NCBI GenBank assembly: GCA_012862575.1
Contig: BLSF01000128.1
Location: 1-47,535 of the forward strand
Direction of reading: 5' to 3'
Length of the DNA stretch: 47,535 bases
From: Parietichytrium sp. I65-24A
Taxonomy: Eukaryota > Sar > Bigyra > Thraustochytrida > Thraustochytriidae
The notes under the pieces are model-generated. The model ran no database searches. It had not been told where the DNA came from and saw only the letters and a program-made list of their open reading frames with translations. Shown piece after piece: positions 8,701 through 18,100 of this stretch; position 1 is the first letter of the stretch; every line of letters begins with the position of its first letter. Position numbers and translations under genes: made by a program.

Positions 8701-11700
8701 GAGCAGTATGAAAATTGGCAAATGGGAGAACTAGAGCGCGCTGCACATGGGGTAGTAGAATCGAAGGCACAAATAGAAGCTCGATTAAAGTTGATGACTT
8801 TTCTAGAGCCGATGGAGGAGTGGAGCACGGCGAAAGTCTGCACTTTCTTCGAAGCAAGCGGTGCTAGTTCGACAAGTGTACGTAAGATGGACCTCGATGG
8901 CCGGGAGCTCTCTGGCCTTGAGAAGCAAGGCATATACGGCATGAAGGAGGGCCTTCTGTCCCTGGGCGTGATAGATCCTGTGGTCGCACAAAGATTGCAA
9001 TTTCAGATCTGCTTAACAAAAATTCGTGAGAAAGTCGTCCAGGCCGTTCGGAATGGTCAAAACATTGCAGCTCTCGATACCTCGCTCTTGTACCAGAGCG
9101 ATCCTCAAGTACCTGAGACTGAGATACACGATCCCGCGTGGTGGGCAGGATCCAATCACGGTGTCCAGGCGAAAAAGTCGCTTGACAAGTGGACTGTTGA
9201 AGACGTAGTACGCTTTGCCATTGCTTTGAAGCTCTCTGGCCGAGCTGTGGATCGCCTCAGGGCATTTGCGATAGACGGAAAGTCTCTTTTAGAACTGAAC
9301 AGGTCCGACATGACAACGGAGCTGGGAATGAATTCTGGCGAGCAAGAAGCCCTCGCTGCCTCCATCATGCTTCTAAGTCGCCCTCCAGAAGTTTATTTTG
9401 GATCCTCAGATTTTTTGCAGCTTCGACTGGTTAATCGACATGGCGCGGTGCATTCGCGATCCGGTAACCCAATGTCTGAGAGCGAGCTTGCAGTTTTGGC
9501 GCGGGACAGGACGCACACAATCATCCTGCGCCCTGGCGACGCCTTGACAGCCGCAGTATGGCAGCTCTCGGAGACGTCCAAGTCTCGGTGGAGGCGAGCA
9601 TTTCCGGCAATCAGGATCTGGTATCGAATTTACGAGTTTGCTCCTGGCTTGACAAACGACAAGAAGAGCAGCACCTGGAAGCCTGTCAACAATATGTCTC
9701 TGAAAGCGGGAACGGCCGGGGCGGGTACCATCAAATCAGGAGGCAAATCTGGCGACTCACACAAATCCAACCTCGCATCTTGCCAAAGCTTTACAGATGC
9801 TGGACAAGTCTCACTATCCGCAACGCTTCGCCAAAACTTTGCTCGGATTTCGGAGGACAAGGTTTCAAGATGGGATCCCATTCATACACTTGTGGCCTCC
9901 CAATCGAGCGTTGTGAATGCTTGGCGATACCTGAGCACCACAACAATCGAGCGAGGAACGTTAGAAGAGTGCGCGAGGGTGAGCCTCTGCTTCAATTCTG
10001 AGGAAACCGGCGGCCAAGCTCCTTCTGACGCGGAGAAATACTATCGAATTTGCTTCGCTGTTCAGATCGGACAATTCGACAGTTTTGACAAGCCGATGCA
10101 GCCTTGCCAAGTACACGTTCAAGATCCAAACGCTCCTGGAAAACACGCAACACACCTTTTTACTTTGACCCCGGCTTTCTATGTCAGCGCGCCACCTCAA
10201 AAGCAAGTGAAGAAGACCAAAAAGAGTGCAGCAAAGAGGTCCAAAAAGGCCACCAAGAAGAGTGCACCAGCTTTGCAACATTCTCTAGCTCCTAAATCTC
10301 GGCCTGTGAAAAAGAGTCCGAAACCTAGGTTGCCAAAGTCCCCAAAACACAAATCCTCCCGGCCGCATCCTTTTTCCAAAATCGTAGGTGGGTCTACTTT
10401 GCTAGGGCAGGACTTGCCTCCTCGTGACCAGCGCGTGTTTGTTTACGCCGATGGATCCGAAGTGGAGCGCCTTGAGATGCTAGAGGAAAGCTACCGAGAG
10501 CATGAGGCGCGGTTCGCTCGGGGTAGGCACGAGAAACGCAAGATTTTAAAGGAGGAGAAAAACTTCGCTGGAGACCAACTGAAGACCAAGGTCGCCTCCG
10601 GTTTAGAGGCGCTCTTATTCTCATCTAGTGGAGAACCGCGCAGACCCGGAAACAATCAGCTCGACGTTTACGACGACGAGGAGGAGGATAACATTCAGGA
10701 ACAGGTTCGCAAGAAGCTAGATCACATCCATAATATGTTCGCCGTGGAACGTAAGTCGCCGTTGCATGTCCAAGCAAGTCGTCTTGAAACGCAATTTGCG
10801 ACCAGCGACAAATGGAAACAAATCCATTCCCCTTCGGAATCTTCTTGCTCGTCGTCAAGTGCATCTTCTTCATCAGAAGGATCTCTAGATGGCAAGGAGT
10901 TGGAATTTTTCTCGCAAACGGATGACTGGTCGCGCAAAATGGTGGCTGCAAAAGACAACGATGATTCGTGCGCCAACTTGAACTATCCCATGGCCGCAGT
11001 CAATTCCCCATCCTCCTCGTCTTCGTCCACTTCTTCATCGTCATCGTCGTCTTCATCATCATCATCATCGTCGTCGTCGTCCCCATCGTCGCGTTTGAAG
11101 AACGCCACGGTAGGAAGTGAGGATGCAGGAGTCGTCAGCAGAGCGGAAGAGTCTGGTATAGAGGACAAGAGTAATGATCTTGCATCTCTCTGGGCTGACC
11201 GAATATCGAATCGATTCCTTGGAAAGGAAGTTTTGAGGTATCCGCTGCGGCCTCAAAGTGGCGGGGCCAGCGCTCCGAGCTTTCAGTCGGAGCGTCAATT
11301 CAAAGGGCTTCGTCTCGCTGTCTCCCGTCTTGGCGCGCAGATGAGTTTAGAAAAGCTCAGTGCCCTGGACCCGTTCTTCTCCGGATGGTTGAGCGATCAC
11401 GTCTTTCAGCAGTTTATCCAGGAGGTAGGGCACGGGGCCCACAAGCAGGAAATACTTGAGAACCTGCTCCGCCTGGAAGAGAAACAGCTAGACCCGTTCT
11501 TTCGCGGACCAAAATTAGTGTGCAGGAATGGCGACTCGCTGTTCATCCGTTATGAGCGGCTGGTGTACGACTGGACAAGTGATGACAAGGTCTACGGATA
11601 TATGCTAGGCAAGAGACTGTGGAATCTAGCAGAACGTAAAGAATTTGAGCTCTTGTACTTCATGGAGACAGCCAAGGCTATCAAGCTTCAGGAGCTTCAG

Positions 11701-14022
11701 GAACTAGATCCTGATATTACGCCTGAAGATCTGGAAATACTGCTGAATTTTAGACCATCGTCCGACTATTTACAGAGTACCCTTCTTCGATCAAACAAGG
11801 ACAAGCTGTACGACGCAGTTGTCTCTATCTTGCGTGAAAGAGAGCACGAAAGCCTGGAACTCTTTGCGCGTTTCGATAGCTACGCCGAAGAGAGCATCAC
11901 TTCGGAGCACTTTGCACAATGCATTCAGCGGCTCTTAGGGCTCTCAATGACAGAGGAGGAGTTGGCATACTTTGCGCGGAAGACGAATTCATCACATTCC
12001 GAAAAAGTGCGATATCCTGTCCTCTTCGACGCCCCGAGGCACGTAGGCATGTTTGACCTAGATCTGCTTTTCGCACATTTGAAGAGCATTGACGCGTCAG
12101 GGTCCGGGTATGTGGAGGACGGGGATATGCACCAGTCTCTCAGGACCTCTCTAAAATCTCGCAGTCATGGTCAAGACCTTTTGAACCGGGTAGACGAGCT
12201 TGCCATGGATTACCAAAAGCGAAAGATTCAGTATGCCAAGTGGATTGAGCTCATGCTTAAGGCAAAACACGAGATGGTGGTTCGAGAAGAACTCGAAAGG
12301 CTCGGAGCGTGGTTCTCGGCGCAGAGCCAGACGTGCATTCGAGAGTTTCTTGAGGACATAACCAAATCGTGTGGAGTATTCAGTCATGCAAGGGTGGACA
12401 GGAAAGCTCTCGAGAGTATCTTGCTGAAGCAAGGCTTCAAGACAAATTATTTTTATGACATCACCCAGCTTGCGGCGGCCGACATTGGGTCCGAAACCAA
12501 TGCTGAGGTATTATTAGAGGCAGCTCTCGCGTTTGGCTCCAAAGCGACGAAAGCAAATACCAAGCTTTTCCGATACTTTGTGCTTTTTCGACTCGTTCGA
12601 AATGTGGGGGGTATCGCGAATGCGTTGCGAGATCTCAATTTTTGCGATCATGATGGAAGTGGGTGTTTACCACTCGATGTATTTGCACGGGCATTGCAGT
12701 GCAAGCCGGAAGAGCTCAAGCTAGCAATCGCCGTGGATCAGCAGAATATCCAATATGAAACGTTGCTGCAGGAAATGGTTCTTCTATTGGACAATCCTCA
12801 AGCGCAAGCAAAGACGTTGGTGTCCCAAAAGTTACGTAGAGCCATCAAGTTGTGCTCAACAACGCTGTCTTGCGGTTTGTATGATGCGCTGCTTTCGCAT
12901 GATGACACCAAGCAAGGTTTGATTACGATATATCAGTTATCTTGGGAACTGCGCTCCTACCAGGTCTTCCTTGAGCCCCAGGGCCATGAAGCAGATTACC
13001 TGTTGACACACTTTGGAGTTAAGAAGGAGGGGGTTTTACTCCTTGATTATGAATACCTCGTCTATAATGCAAGACTTGAGGACACTGTTACCCACGAGGA
13101 GCGACGCAAGGTTAAAAGGGAGTTCATTTTCCAGTTCTTCCGTCGGGAGCTAAATTCCTCGAACAAGTACGCCGGCATGCTTCACGTCTTTGATGTTGCG
13201 TGGGACGCTCTTCAGGGACCGGAGCACATTGGAGGGATGTGTTCGGCGTCCCTATTCACAGACGTACTGAAAAAAGCTTTTGAAACTTCGGCAGCGCCTT
13301 CAAAGCTAGGTATAGCGATTGCGATTGCCACCGAGCTGTACAAAAGTGAATTCCATGGAGGGAACGATGTTCACTACGATAAATTCGCTGCGGACGTTGG
13401 TGGTGGGTCGAGATCTGGCGCTCTGAGTGACAAGGCCACCCTCGACGATCAATACCGCCATTCTATTGTTCAATTCGTTCGCGAAACGAAGGACTTGAAC
13501 CTCTCAGTGTACGAGACTATAGCTGACTTTGATGGGGATATGGATGGGACGGTATCTCAGCGGCACTTTGCCAGAGCGCTTGCTCGCTTCGGCGCAACTG
13601 TCCCGCCTGAAGGGGCGCTAAAATTTCTGGGTGTTATTGTGGATGGTGGTGCCGTAGCGTATGAGCTCTTTATTGAAAGAGCGGAAGCCTTGTATAAAGG
13701 ATCCAAGCCAAAACTCACCGCTGAGCGTTTGTCGGCCCTTTTGCGTCGAATTAATGGACGAATCGCAAAGGCCAAGGGGCTCGTGTCTCCAAGCCAAGTC
13801 TATTCTATTTTGCTAGAGGACGCAGAGAAAGCAAGTCATTTAAACCAGTGGGATCTGTTTTACTTGCTTCGCGAGCATGGCGTGGACATCGCGACAGTCG
13901 AAGAGCTTGCGGATGCTCTCCGAAGACTTCTCGGCCGCTTCGACATTGTGCCGCACGGGGCTTTGGAACTCACCGCAGTTCACTGGCTCAGACTCTGTAG
14001 CTCTTTTGCAGAGCCTTTGTAA
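5782..14022 (+). CDS. Giant SH3 / C2-like / SAM / EF-hand-like scaffold protein (2,746 aa)
   Basis: I chose the ATG at 5782 because it is the first in-frame ATG and an SH3 domain begins 11 residues later; the frame upstream is a low-complexity purine tract with only a GTG. Visible parts: SH3 about 12-71 (ELSLRAGENVLVV, WWEGYD, GTFPDWCV); C2-like beta-sandwich about 290-416; Ser/Pro-rich region with three LSVQSP-type repeats from 548; SAM-like domain about 1010-1083; SAM domain about 1133-1199 (LDKWTVEDVVRF, IDGKSLLELN); Lys-rich segment 1474-1533; poly-Ser about 1744-1770; helical C-terminal third with EF-hand-like loops at about 2104, 2289 and 2584. SH3 and SAM domains mediate protein contacts and EF-hands bind calcium, so a cytoplasmic or cortical signalling scaffold is likely. 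I know no family with this order. No intron or internal stop is seen over 8.2 kb. Confidence 0.88.
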   Translation: MENPSGGGCGEPALVLRGFSGSASRRELSLRAGENVLVVRRQSRSDRGVWWEGYDARGRRGTFPDWCVDSSAFSEQRLREAARAQLRGAFRERRERRERRQRAAERSAECSAEQDNMRGGPADEKTQKTRLEPRQTPNAGALWAQALPGAPVRLGSVSLVAHAGQRVPAVVVGASAGAWYAQLTAQLGSGSGLSGSGSHGCSGGFPGIEVEMTGEVAGLQKTMRLSLEPMLANPNRAFVIPGVARVWFAPERKARRGRGNNKRWGKSSAHGPSEGVSILEEMPPTRTRIAGFRCEDIGIHMKRALLEVAIHGCQEELVASAETNLAPVEKTAIEFEPCSLDVEELDPLTLHFGFLTARLLSKSRKVLGEVRVPLATVHNAQVHRAEPGTKMIVPLNSHGRIGSTRVAHLEFSAWFEDQAPPPQSPPHSLPSPASPYREEASKYISTLLGDQVAVASSSSNRTPKGHSPLRNTPKHSDDAKRSINQLLGDSAIPISHDPGQDDDTDNSSEREDDDEGKSIYSTDNSSEASEDDYLVPSAKQPGATKYDLSVQSPYTSPASGGTMASGAAGTSPHKFGNSKPGPSKQQTSHPGRQNFNVHYYAAQDVGENKLHRPSKHTSPNGNNLSVQSPYTSPVSGTTTGSPNDFGQSTFSTTKQQTNIAGQNFPVPDQHYSHHRPSKHSSSIEHGLSVQSPNHSISPHGGAASPAISVSMSSLDNFVHHNSHGVATSPATSSFSSPMLANKPHEGRKRPSSSSPVPSPLPSSPISQCRPPSKKNQAHGLSLGASISPGSPFRDDPLPYRYPALSSPASNSPKIILPPISPLSGKCSMSPDGIASPHRSGDNHSNAQPVFSEAEPTTHLAAQLGVSMDPEPLGRDPLGLAKILAEQDRMEAVLRGLGGSLVLPREDLWKAVADMGLWQTVAAKLGNLPQNFDVAVPLLDLQALASAFGLGPSELAIRQLHKGLLDLLRVNIVEEQYENWQMGELERAAHGVVESKAQIEARLKLMTFLEPMEEWSTAKVCTFFEASGASSTSVRKMDLDGRELSGLEKQGIYGMKEGLLSLGVIDPVVAQRLQFQICLTKIREKVVQAVRNGQNIAALDTSLLYQSDPQVPETEIHDPAWWAGSNHGVQAKKSLDKWTVEDVVRFAIALKLSGRAVDRLRAFAIDGKSLLELNRSDMTTELGMNSGEQEALAASIMLLSRPPEVYFGSSDFLQLRLVNRHGAVHSRSGNPMSESELAVLARDRTHTIILRPGDALTAAVWQLSETSKSRWRRAFPAIRIWYRIYEFAPGLTNDKKSSTWKPVNNMSLKAGTAGAGTIKSGGKSGDSHKSNLASCQSFTDAGQVSLSATLRQNFARISEDKVSRWDPIHTLVASQSSVVNAWRYLSTTTIERGTLEECARVSLCFNSEETGGQAPSDAEKYYRICFAVQIGQFDSFDKPMQPCQVHVQDPNAPGKHATHLFTLTPAFYVSAPPQKQVKKTKKSAAKRSKKATKKSAPALQHSLAPKSRPVKKSPKPRLPKSPKHKSSRPHPFSKIVGGSTLLGQDLPPRDQRVFVYADGSEVERLEMLEESYREHEARFARGRHEKRKILKEEKNFAGDQLKTKVASGLEALLFSSSGEPRRPGNNQLDVYDDEEEDNIQEQVRKKLDHIHNMFAVERKSPLHVQASRLETQFATSDKWKQIHSPSESSCSSSSASSSSEGSLDGKELEFFSQTDDWSRKMVAAKDNDDSCANLNYPMAAVNSPSSSSSSTSSSSSSSSSSSSSSSSSPSSRLKNATVGSEDAGVVSRAEESGIEDKSNDLASLWADRISNRFLGKEVLRYPLRPQSGGASAPSFQSERQFKGLRLAVSRLGAQMSLEKLSALDPFFSGWLSDHVFQQFIQEVGHGAHKQEILENLLRLEEKQLDPFFRGPKLVCRNGDSLFIRYERLVYDWTSDDKVYGYMLGKRLWNLAERKEFELLYFMETAKAIKLQELQELDPDITPEDLEILLNFRPSSDYLQSTLLRSNKDKLYDAVVSILREREHESLELFARFDSYAEESITSEHFAQCIQRLLGLSMTEEELAYFARKTNSSHSEKVRYPVLFDAPRHVGMFDLDLLFAHLKSIDASGSGYVEDGDMHQSLRTSLKSRSHGQDLLNRVDELAMDYQKRKIQYAKWIELMLKAKHEMVVREELERLGAWFSAQSQTCIREFLEDITKSCGVFSHARVDRKALESILLKQGFKTNYFYDITQLAAADIGSETNAEVLLEAALAFGSKATKANTKLFRYFVLFRLVRNVGGIANALRDLNFCDHDGSGCLPLDVFARALQCKPEELKLAIAVDQQNIQYETLLQEMVLLLDNPQAQAKTLVSQKLRRAIKLCSTTLSCGLYDALLSHDDTKQGLITIYQLSWELRSYQVFLEPQGHEADYLLTHFGVKKEGVLLLDYEYLVYNARLEDTVTHEERRKVKREFIFQFFRRELNSSNKYAGMLHVFDVAWDALQGPEHIGGMCSASLFTDVLKKAFETSAAPSKLGIAIAIATELYKSEFHGGNDVHYDKFAADVGGGSRSGALSDKATLDDQYRHSIVQFVRETKDLNLSVYETIADFDGDMDGTVSQRHFARALARFGATVPPEGALKFLGVIVDGGAVAYELFIERAEALYKGSKPKLTAERLSALLRRINGRIAKAKGLVSPSQVYSILLEDAEKASHLNQWDLFYLLREHGVDIATVEELADALRRLLGRFDIVPHGALELTAVHWLRLCSSFAEPL
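7423..7900 (+). repeat. Intragenic tandem repeat (2 full units plus a partial) in the scaffold gene
   Basis: Units start at 7423, 7651 and 7840 and each opens with Leu-Ser-Val-Gln-Ser-Pro. Units 1 and 2 (76 and 63 codons) share, in order, LSVQSPYTSP, KQQT, GQNF-like and HRPSKH(T/S)S blocks. Unit 3 decays after LSVQSP. Bases differ among copies, so the duplication is not recent. The SP/TP content suggests a disordered, possibly phosphorylated linker. Confidence 0.8.
11011..11091 (+). repeat. Trinucleotide (TCN) microsatellite encoding poly-Ser
   Basis: This is a run of TCC/TCG/TCA/TCT codons giving an almost pure Ser tract interrupted by single Thr and Pro residues. It lies inside the scaffold gene in frame, so length changes would be tolerated by the frame. 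It also creates a long Asp-rich shadow frame on the other strand. Confidence 0.85.
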
Positions 14023-14994
14023 TTGAAAAAGTAACAAGCTAATGTCATAGATTTGTGTTCACTGCCAACAGCATTTTACCATTTTTTACCCTTCCGCACC
14101 TTCCGCATTGACGCCATACTATTATCTACCCTTTATCATAGAACTCTTTTTCTTGTATTGGGATGGTAATTAGGGTTCACACTTTCTCCCTTTTTTTGGT
14201 CTTTTTGGGACTTCGCTGTCCAACTTCCACCAAGTCGTTTTTGCGCGCACATGTCGGTTGCGAAAAGCCACCGGCAAGAAAAATACTACCAAACTTCAAG
14301 CATCGTCAAGTATCCGTGAATCCCCTGACTCCTCCGACCCCTTTCTTCGCTCTTCTTTCCCCTTTTTTCATTCGCCCCAATTTCCTTCCCCGCTGCACAG
14401 TTAGGAGTAACAGCAAAAAAACAAAAAAAAATCTTTGAACGCCTACCACTACGCGCTCGTTAGGACCCGTTACATATCTAAGGGAAGCCTTCGTTGTTCT
14501 TTCGCCGCCGTTCGCTCGGTTTCGCTTTTGGTCGCAGGAAGGACGCGGAAGCGGATGCCAGAGAGGAGTGACGTACCGGACGAGTCCAAAGAGCGGGGGC
14601 TCCTTAGAAAGAGTAGGAGAAGCAGAGCGGGTGCGTCGCTGCACGTGCACGCCGAGGTCCGCGGGTCTAGCGCTAGGCCGGGCGATCCCGTAAGAGTTGC
14701 GCGCGCGCCATTCCGCGAGGGTTCTCGGTCGGTACGCGCGGGCAGGGTGCTGGTGGAAAAGTACGCGAGATAAGGCGAAGAGGGCGAGATTGCGAGGAAG
14801 AAGTTGGCTTTGGGCGCTTGATGGGCTTGCGCGGTGCTGAGGTGCCATTCAACGCGTAAAGAATATACGAGATTGATACCCCGTTTGATTGTGTACTGGG
14901 GAGAGTTGGTCTAACGTGCAGAACCGCTGAGTGTTGGACGCAAGAAATAAGCTTGGGTCTCTCCCCATTTGGCTCGCGTATTGCAGGGAAATTG

Positions 14995-15105
14995 ATGAGA
15001 CGATTTTGGGAGCTGAAGCCAAGGAGACGATTCGTTGTTGTGGTTGTTGTTGTTGTCGTTGTTGTTGGAGGAACGCAGCTCGGTGGGCTCTGATTTCCTC
15101 GGATT
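14995..15105 (+). other. Possible upstream ORF in the HECT-gene leader
   Basis: The ATG at 14995 opens a frame of about 36 codons. It ends at a TGA about 60 bp before the main ATG and runs through the GTT microsatellite, giving a poly-Val stretch. If it lies in the mRNA it could reduce initiation at the main start. I cannot tell where transcription starts. Confidence 0.3.
15033..15069 (+). repeat. GTT trinucleotide microsatellite in the HECT-gene leader
   Basis: Repeated GTT with single substitutions, just upstream of the HECT coding region. In the HECT frame it reads as poly-Leu and mimics a hydrophobic signal sequence, but there is no ATG upstream in that frame. Confidence 0.75.
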
Positions 15106-15166
15106 ATTAGCTTGCTTGTCGCAAGAAAAGTGCGCTGGCCCGTTGGTGGTTTACAAGCAGGGAGAT

Positions 15167-18100
15167 ATGGAAAGACAAGCGGCGTTTGGCGATGCGGAGC
15201 TGAAAGGCACAGACAAGCTAAATGTGGACTTGGTGCAGAACGTTGTCCAGTCCACCTTGCCGCCGTACCTGGATGATTTCATCCTATCGAGATATGATCT
15301 AGATTCGCTCATCTCGACCAAATTGAACAGTAGAAATTTGCGCAACAAGAACTTGCGGGTCAAGAGAAAGGGGTCCGCGCAAGATGAGCTCGCTTCTCTG
15401 AAGACTGCAGATGTAAGCAAAGGTGAGGCCGACAAGGAAAATGTGTCTAGGCAACTGAACAAAGGCTCGGACGATGCGCTGATCAGATCGCAGCAGCAGC
15501 ACGTTCTGTCACAAATTCTCCTGGCCTATGACTCAGAGCAGCCCACTTCCAGCACGGTAGTGAATGACCTCGAGGAGCTCAGTTTGCCGTCCAAGTCTCC
15601 TGTCAGCTCTTTGAACGTCTCTAGGCTCCTACTTACAAACGCAATTCACGCGTCCGTTCTTTCCGTCAAGGACCAATACGCTCGCTATTCTTGGTCCTCG
15701 ACTGTTGAAAATGGATCGATTTCTTTGGGCAGTAGCTCGGAGAAGCTCAAGCAACTTTTAGCTGCTGCATATCCGGTGCAAAGCGCTCAAGATCCCGAAT
15801 TTGTGACAAGTTTAATGGAACAAGCAAAGGCTGAAGACCGTGAAGAAGACCTCATACAAATGCTCCGTTCCCGTGTGTCAGGACTTACCAAGCCAGGAGG
15901 GGAAACCTTGGAGCTGCAAACTCCTCAACAGCAGGAGCAGCAACAACCTGCCACCGCATTTCTGTCCATGGCTTTGATTGAGATGCAGCTTAATTCGCTT
16001 GACCATGCCTTTGAAGTTGGGTCCAAAGAGCATGCGGAACGACTGTTGCGCTCAACTTGCCACGGTCTAATGGGATTGTTTGAATCAATGCCTCTGGGCG
16101 GACTCTGTGGACTCTCGTCCTGGGAACAAGAAACCTTGGGCAAGATTTCTGACAAACTGGTGGATCTTGCGAAGAAGCACCACTTGGATAGAATTGACGA
16201 TGGTAGCAGCGGCAAAAATGGAGACGAGCTCAACCTCCTACTTTTGGGCCTCGCAATCCAGCGGGGGTGTCTAAGTGCCGCTCTTTCGTCCTTGCTCCGA
16301 ATTTTACGCTCTCAAACAGGGAGCAGCTCGCAGATACAGATCAGCGGTGTATTGCAGCAGCTTTTCAATCGGCTTGCATCGGCGACTACATTTTGCCCTC
16401 TCGATGTGGACTCAATTGCGGAAAAGGCTCGTCACCAAGTCCATGTGCGACTTGACAACTTCCACTGCTTTGAAGATGGAGAGCAGCAGGATGCGGACTC
16501 GAGGCACCACCACAACCCTCGCTCAAAACCGTCGCTGGGTCGCCGTAGGAGCACCATCGGGGCATCTATACAGGCAGCGACTAGTTCTTCGGGGTTGCGG
16601 CAGCGTCGACGACTTCGCGTAGGCGACTTGGTCATGCTTACGAGTCAGGCTGATCAGAATTCTGTCCTTCGAGCAGGCGAAATAGGAAGAATATTTTTTG
16701 ATGATGGAGGCGTGATGCCATTTAGGGTATGCGGGCCCCGCGGCGCGGGCGATGCGTGGTTTTACGAACATAGTTTGGTTCGCGTTGATCCAGAGCTCGT
16801 CCCAACGGCAACGGCAACGACCACGACGAACGTGAACAGTAACAGCAGCACAAGTGGTAGAAACTCCCGTCAAAGGGCATCTGCTCCTGCCAACGTTTTG
16901 CGCCAGGTTTCCAGGGATAGCTCAACAAGTAGCGATGTCACTAGCAGTGGACCTTCTGGGCTCGCAGAAAACTTTTTGAGTGGCGAAGACTTTTTGAATG
17001 GACAAACGGCTCTTCCCCTTCCCCCTTCGTCCTGCGATAGCATCTGCACCTCGGCGGATGGAAGATTCGTTTTCTTATGTGGGGAGTCTATTAGTGGACT
17101 CATGAAGGTAGGGTCTGGAAAAGGCACCCTCACCGCTAGCCCAACAATACCCGGACACGTTTACGCGCGGCTCCCGCTCAATTTCACTCGATATTCTCAG
17201 CCAAATGCCATTGAAGGGAAACAATTCGTTTACTCCTGGGTTGCTTCGGTGAATGATCGCCTGTTTATGCTCTCTCGCACCGCGGGAAGCTTGAATATTT
17301 GTATGGACTCCTTTAGTGCAGCATCTCTAGAAAGGTGCAAAGGCGGCAGTTCGGCCAGGTATCGGACGCTTTCAGCAGAAGACGTCAGCGTTGAACAGTA
17401 CACCGCTATTCGCGGTTCCGAGGGGGTTCTTGTTCGAAAAGCTGGCAATTGCAATGGGGTGAGTGTGGAACTCACCGCTTCGAATGCCATGGCCCAAGGA
17501 AGCGAGTATAGCACGGTAGCTTGGGGCGGGGCTGGAACAGCGTGGCTTAGCGGGGAAGGCGCGTGGTATTTTGAGGTCAAGATAGAAACGATGGGAAAGA
17601 TCTCGGTTGGCTGGGCCACCCCGGCATATTTCAATCAAGACGCATACAATGACTCAGCTTGGCTATTCAATGCGCACAACGGGACTATTGTGGACGAGAA
17701 CGGCACGTTGAAAAACTGGGGCCAAATTTGCAAGGAAGGCGATGTGATTGGGTGCGCCTTGCGGATCGAAAAGACCGACTCGCGCGTGGTTCTTTCATTC
17801 AGCAAGAATGGGCAATGGGCTGAGCCAATGGGCGTGGCGTTTGAAATCGAAAGCCCAGTCCTTTTCGTTCGGCCGATTGTTAAACTGGAACGTCCGCCTG
17901 CGCGTAACGTCCCTGATGCTGGGACTGGCAATAGCGGGCTTGAAAGCGCGCCCGGCTCTCCCAAAACCCCTGCCCAAACACCTCCGATTCAGGTTCCAAG
18001 GTTTAGTTTAGTTGGAAAGTCCCAAGCGGGAGTCGAGGACCCTGGGGAACAAGTGGAAACCAGCACAGTGACAACCGGAGTTTCTGCCCTTGCGAATGCT

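Larger units (their letters stand above)
14023..15166. promoter_or_regulatory. Intergenic: scaffold 3' flank and HECT-gene promoter/leader
   Basis: This 1.1-kb gap between two genes on the same strand must contain the 3' UTR of the scaffold gene (about 14023-14200) and the promoter of the HECT gene. A GC-rich island (about 14500-14770) has open frames on both strands (180 codons minus, 112 codons plus) without domain similarity. A GTAAGAG at about 14691 and a pyrimidine-led TTGCAG near 14980-14986 could border a 5'-UTR intron, but this is unproven. Confidence 0.45.

Noticed and set aside
14435-14773. 112-codon plus-strand frame, Arg-rich
   Set aside because: Overlaps another open frame in the same GC-rich island; no motif supports it.
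14306-14848. 180-codon minus-strand frame with an Arg-rich, presequence-like N-terminus
   Set aside because: It lies in the promoter interval of the HECT gene, has no recognisable domain, and its C-terminal part is made of homopolymer-derived runs (FFFVFLLLLL).
15035-15166. Hydrophobic leader (poly-Leu) as a signal peptide of the HECT protein
   Set aside because: It begins with TTG, arises from a GTT microsatellite and has no in-frame ATG; a secretory signal would not fit a HECT ligase.
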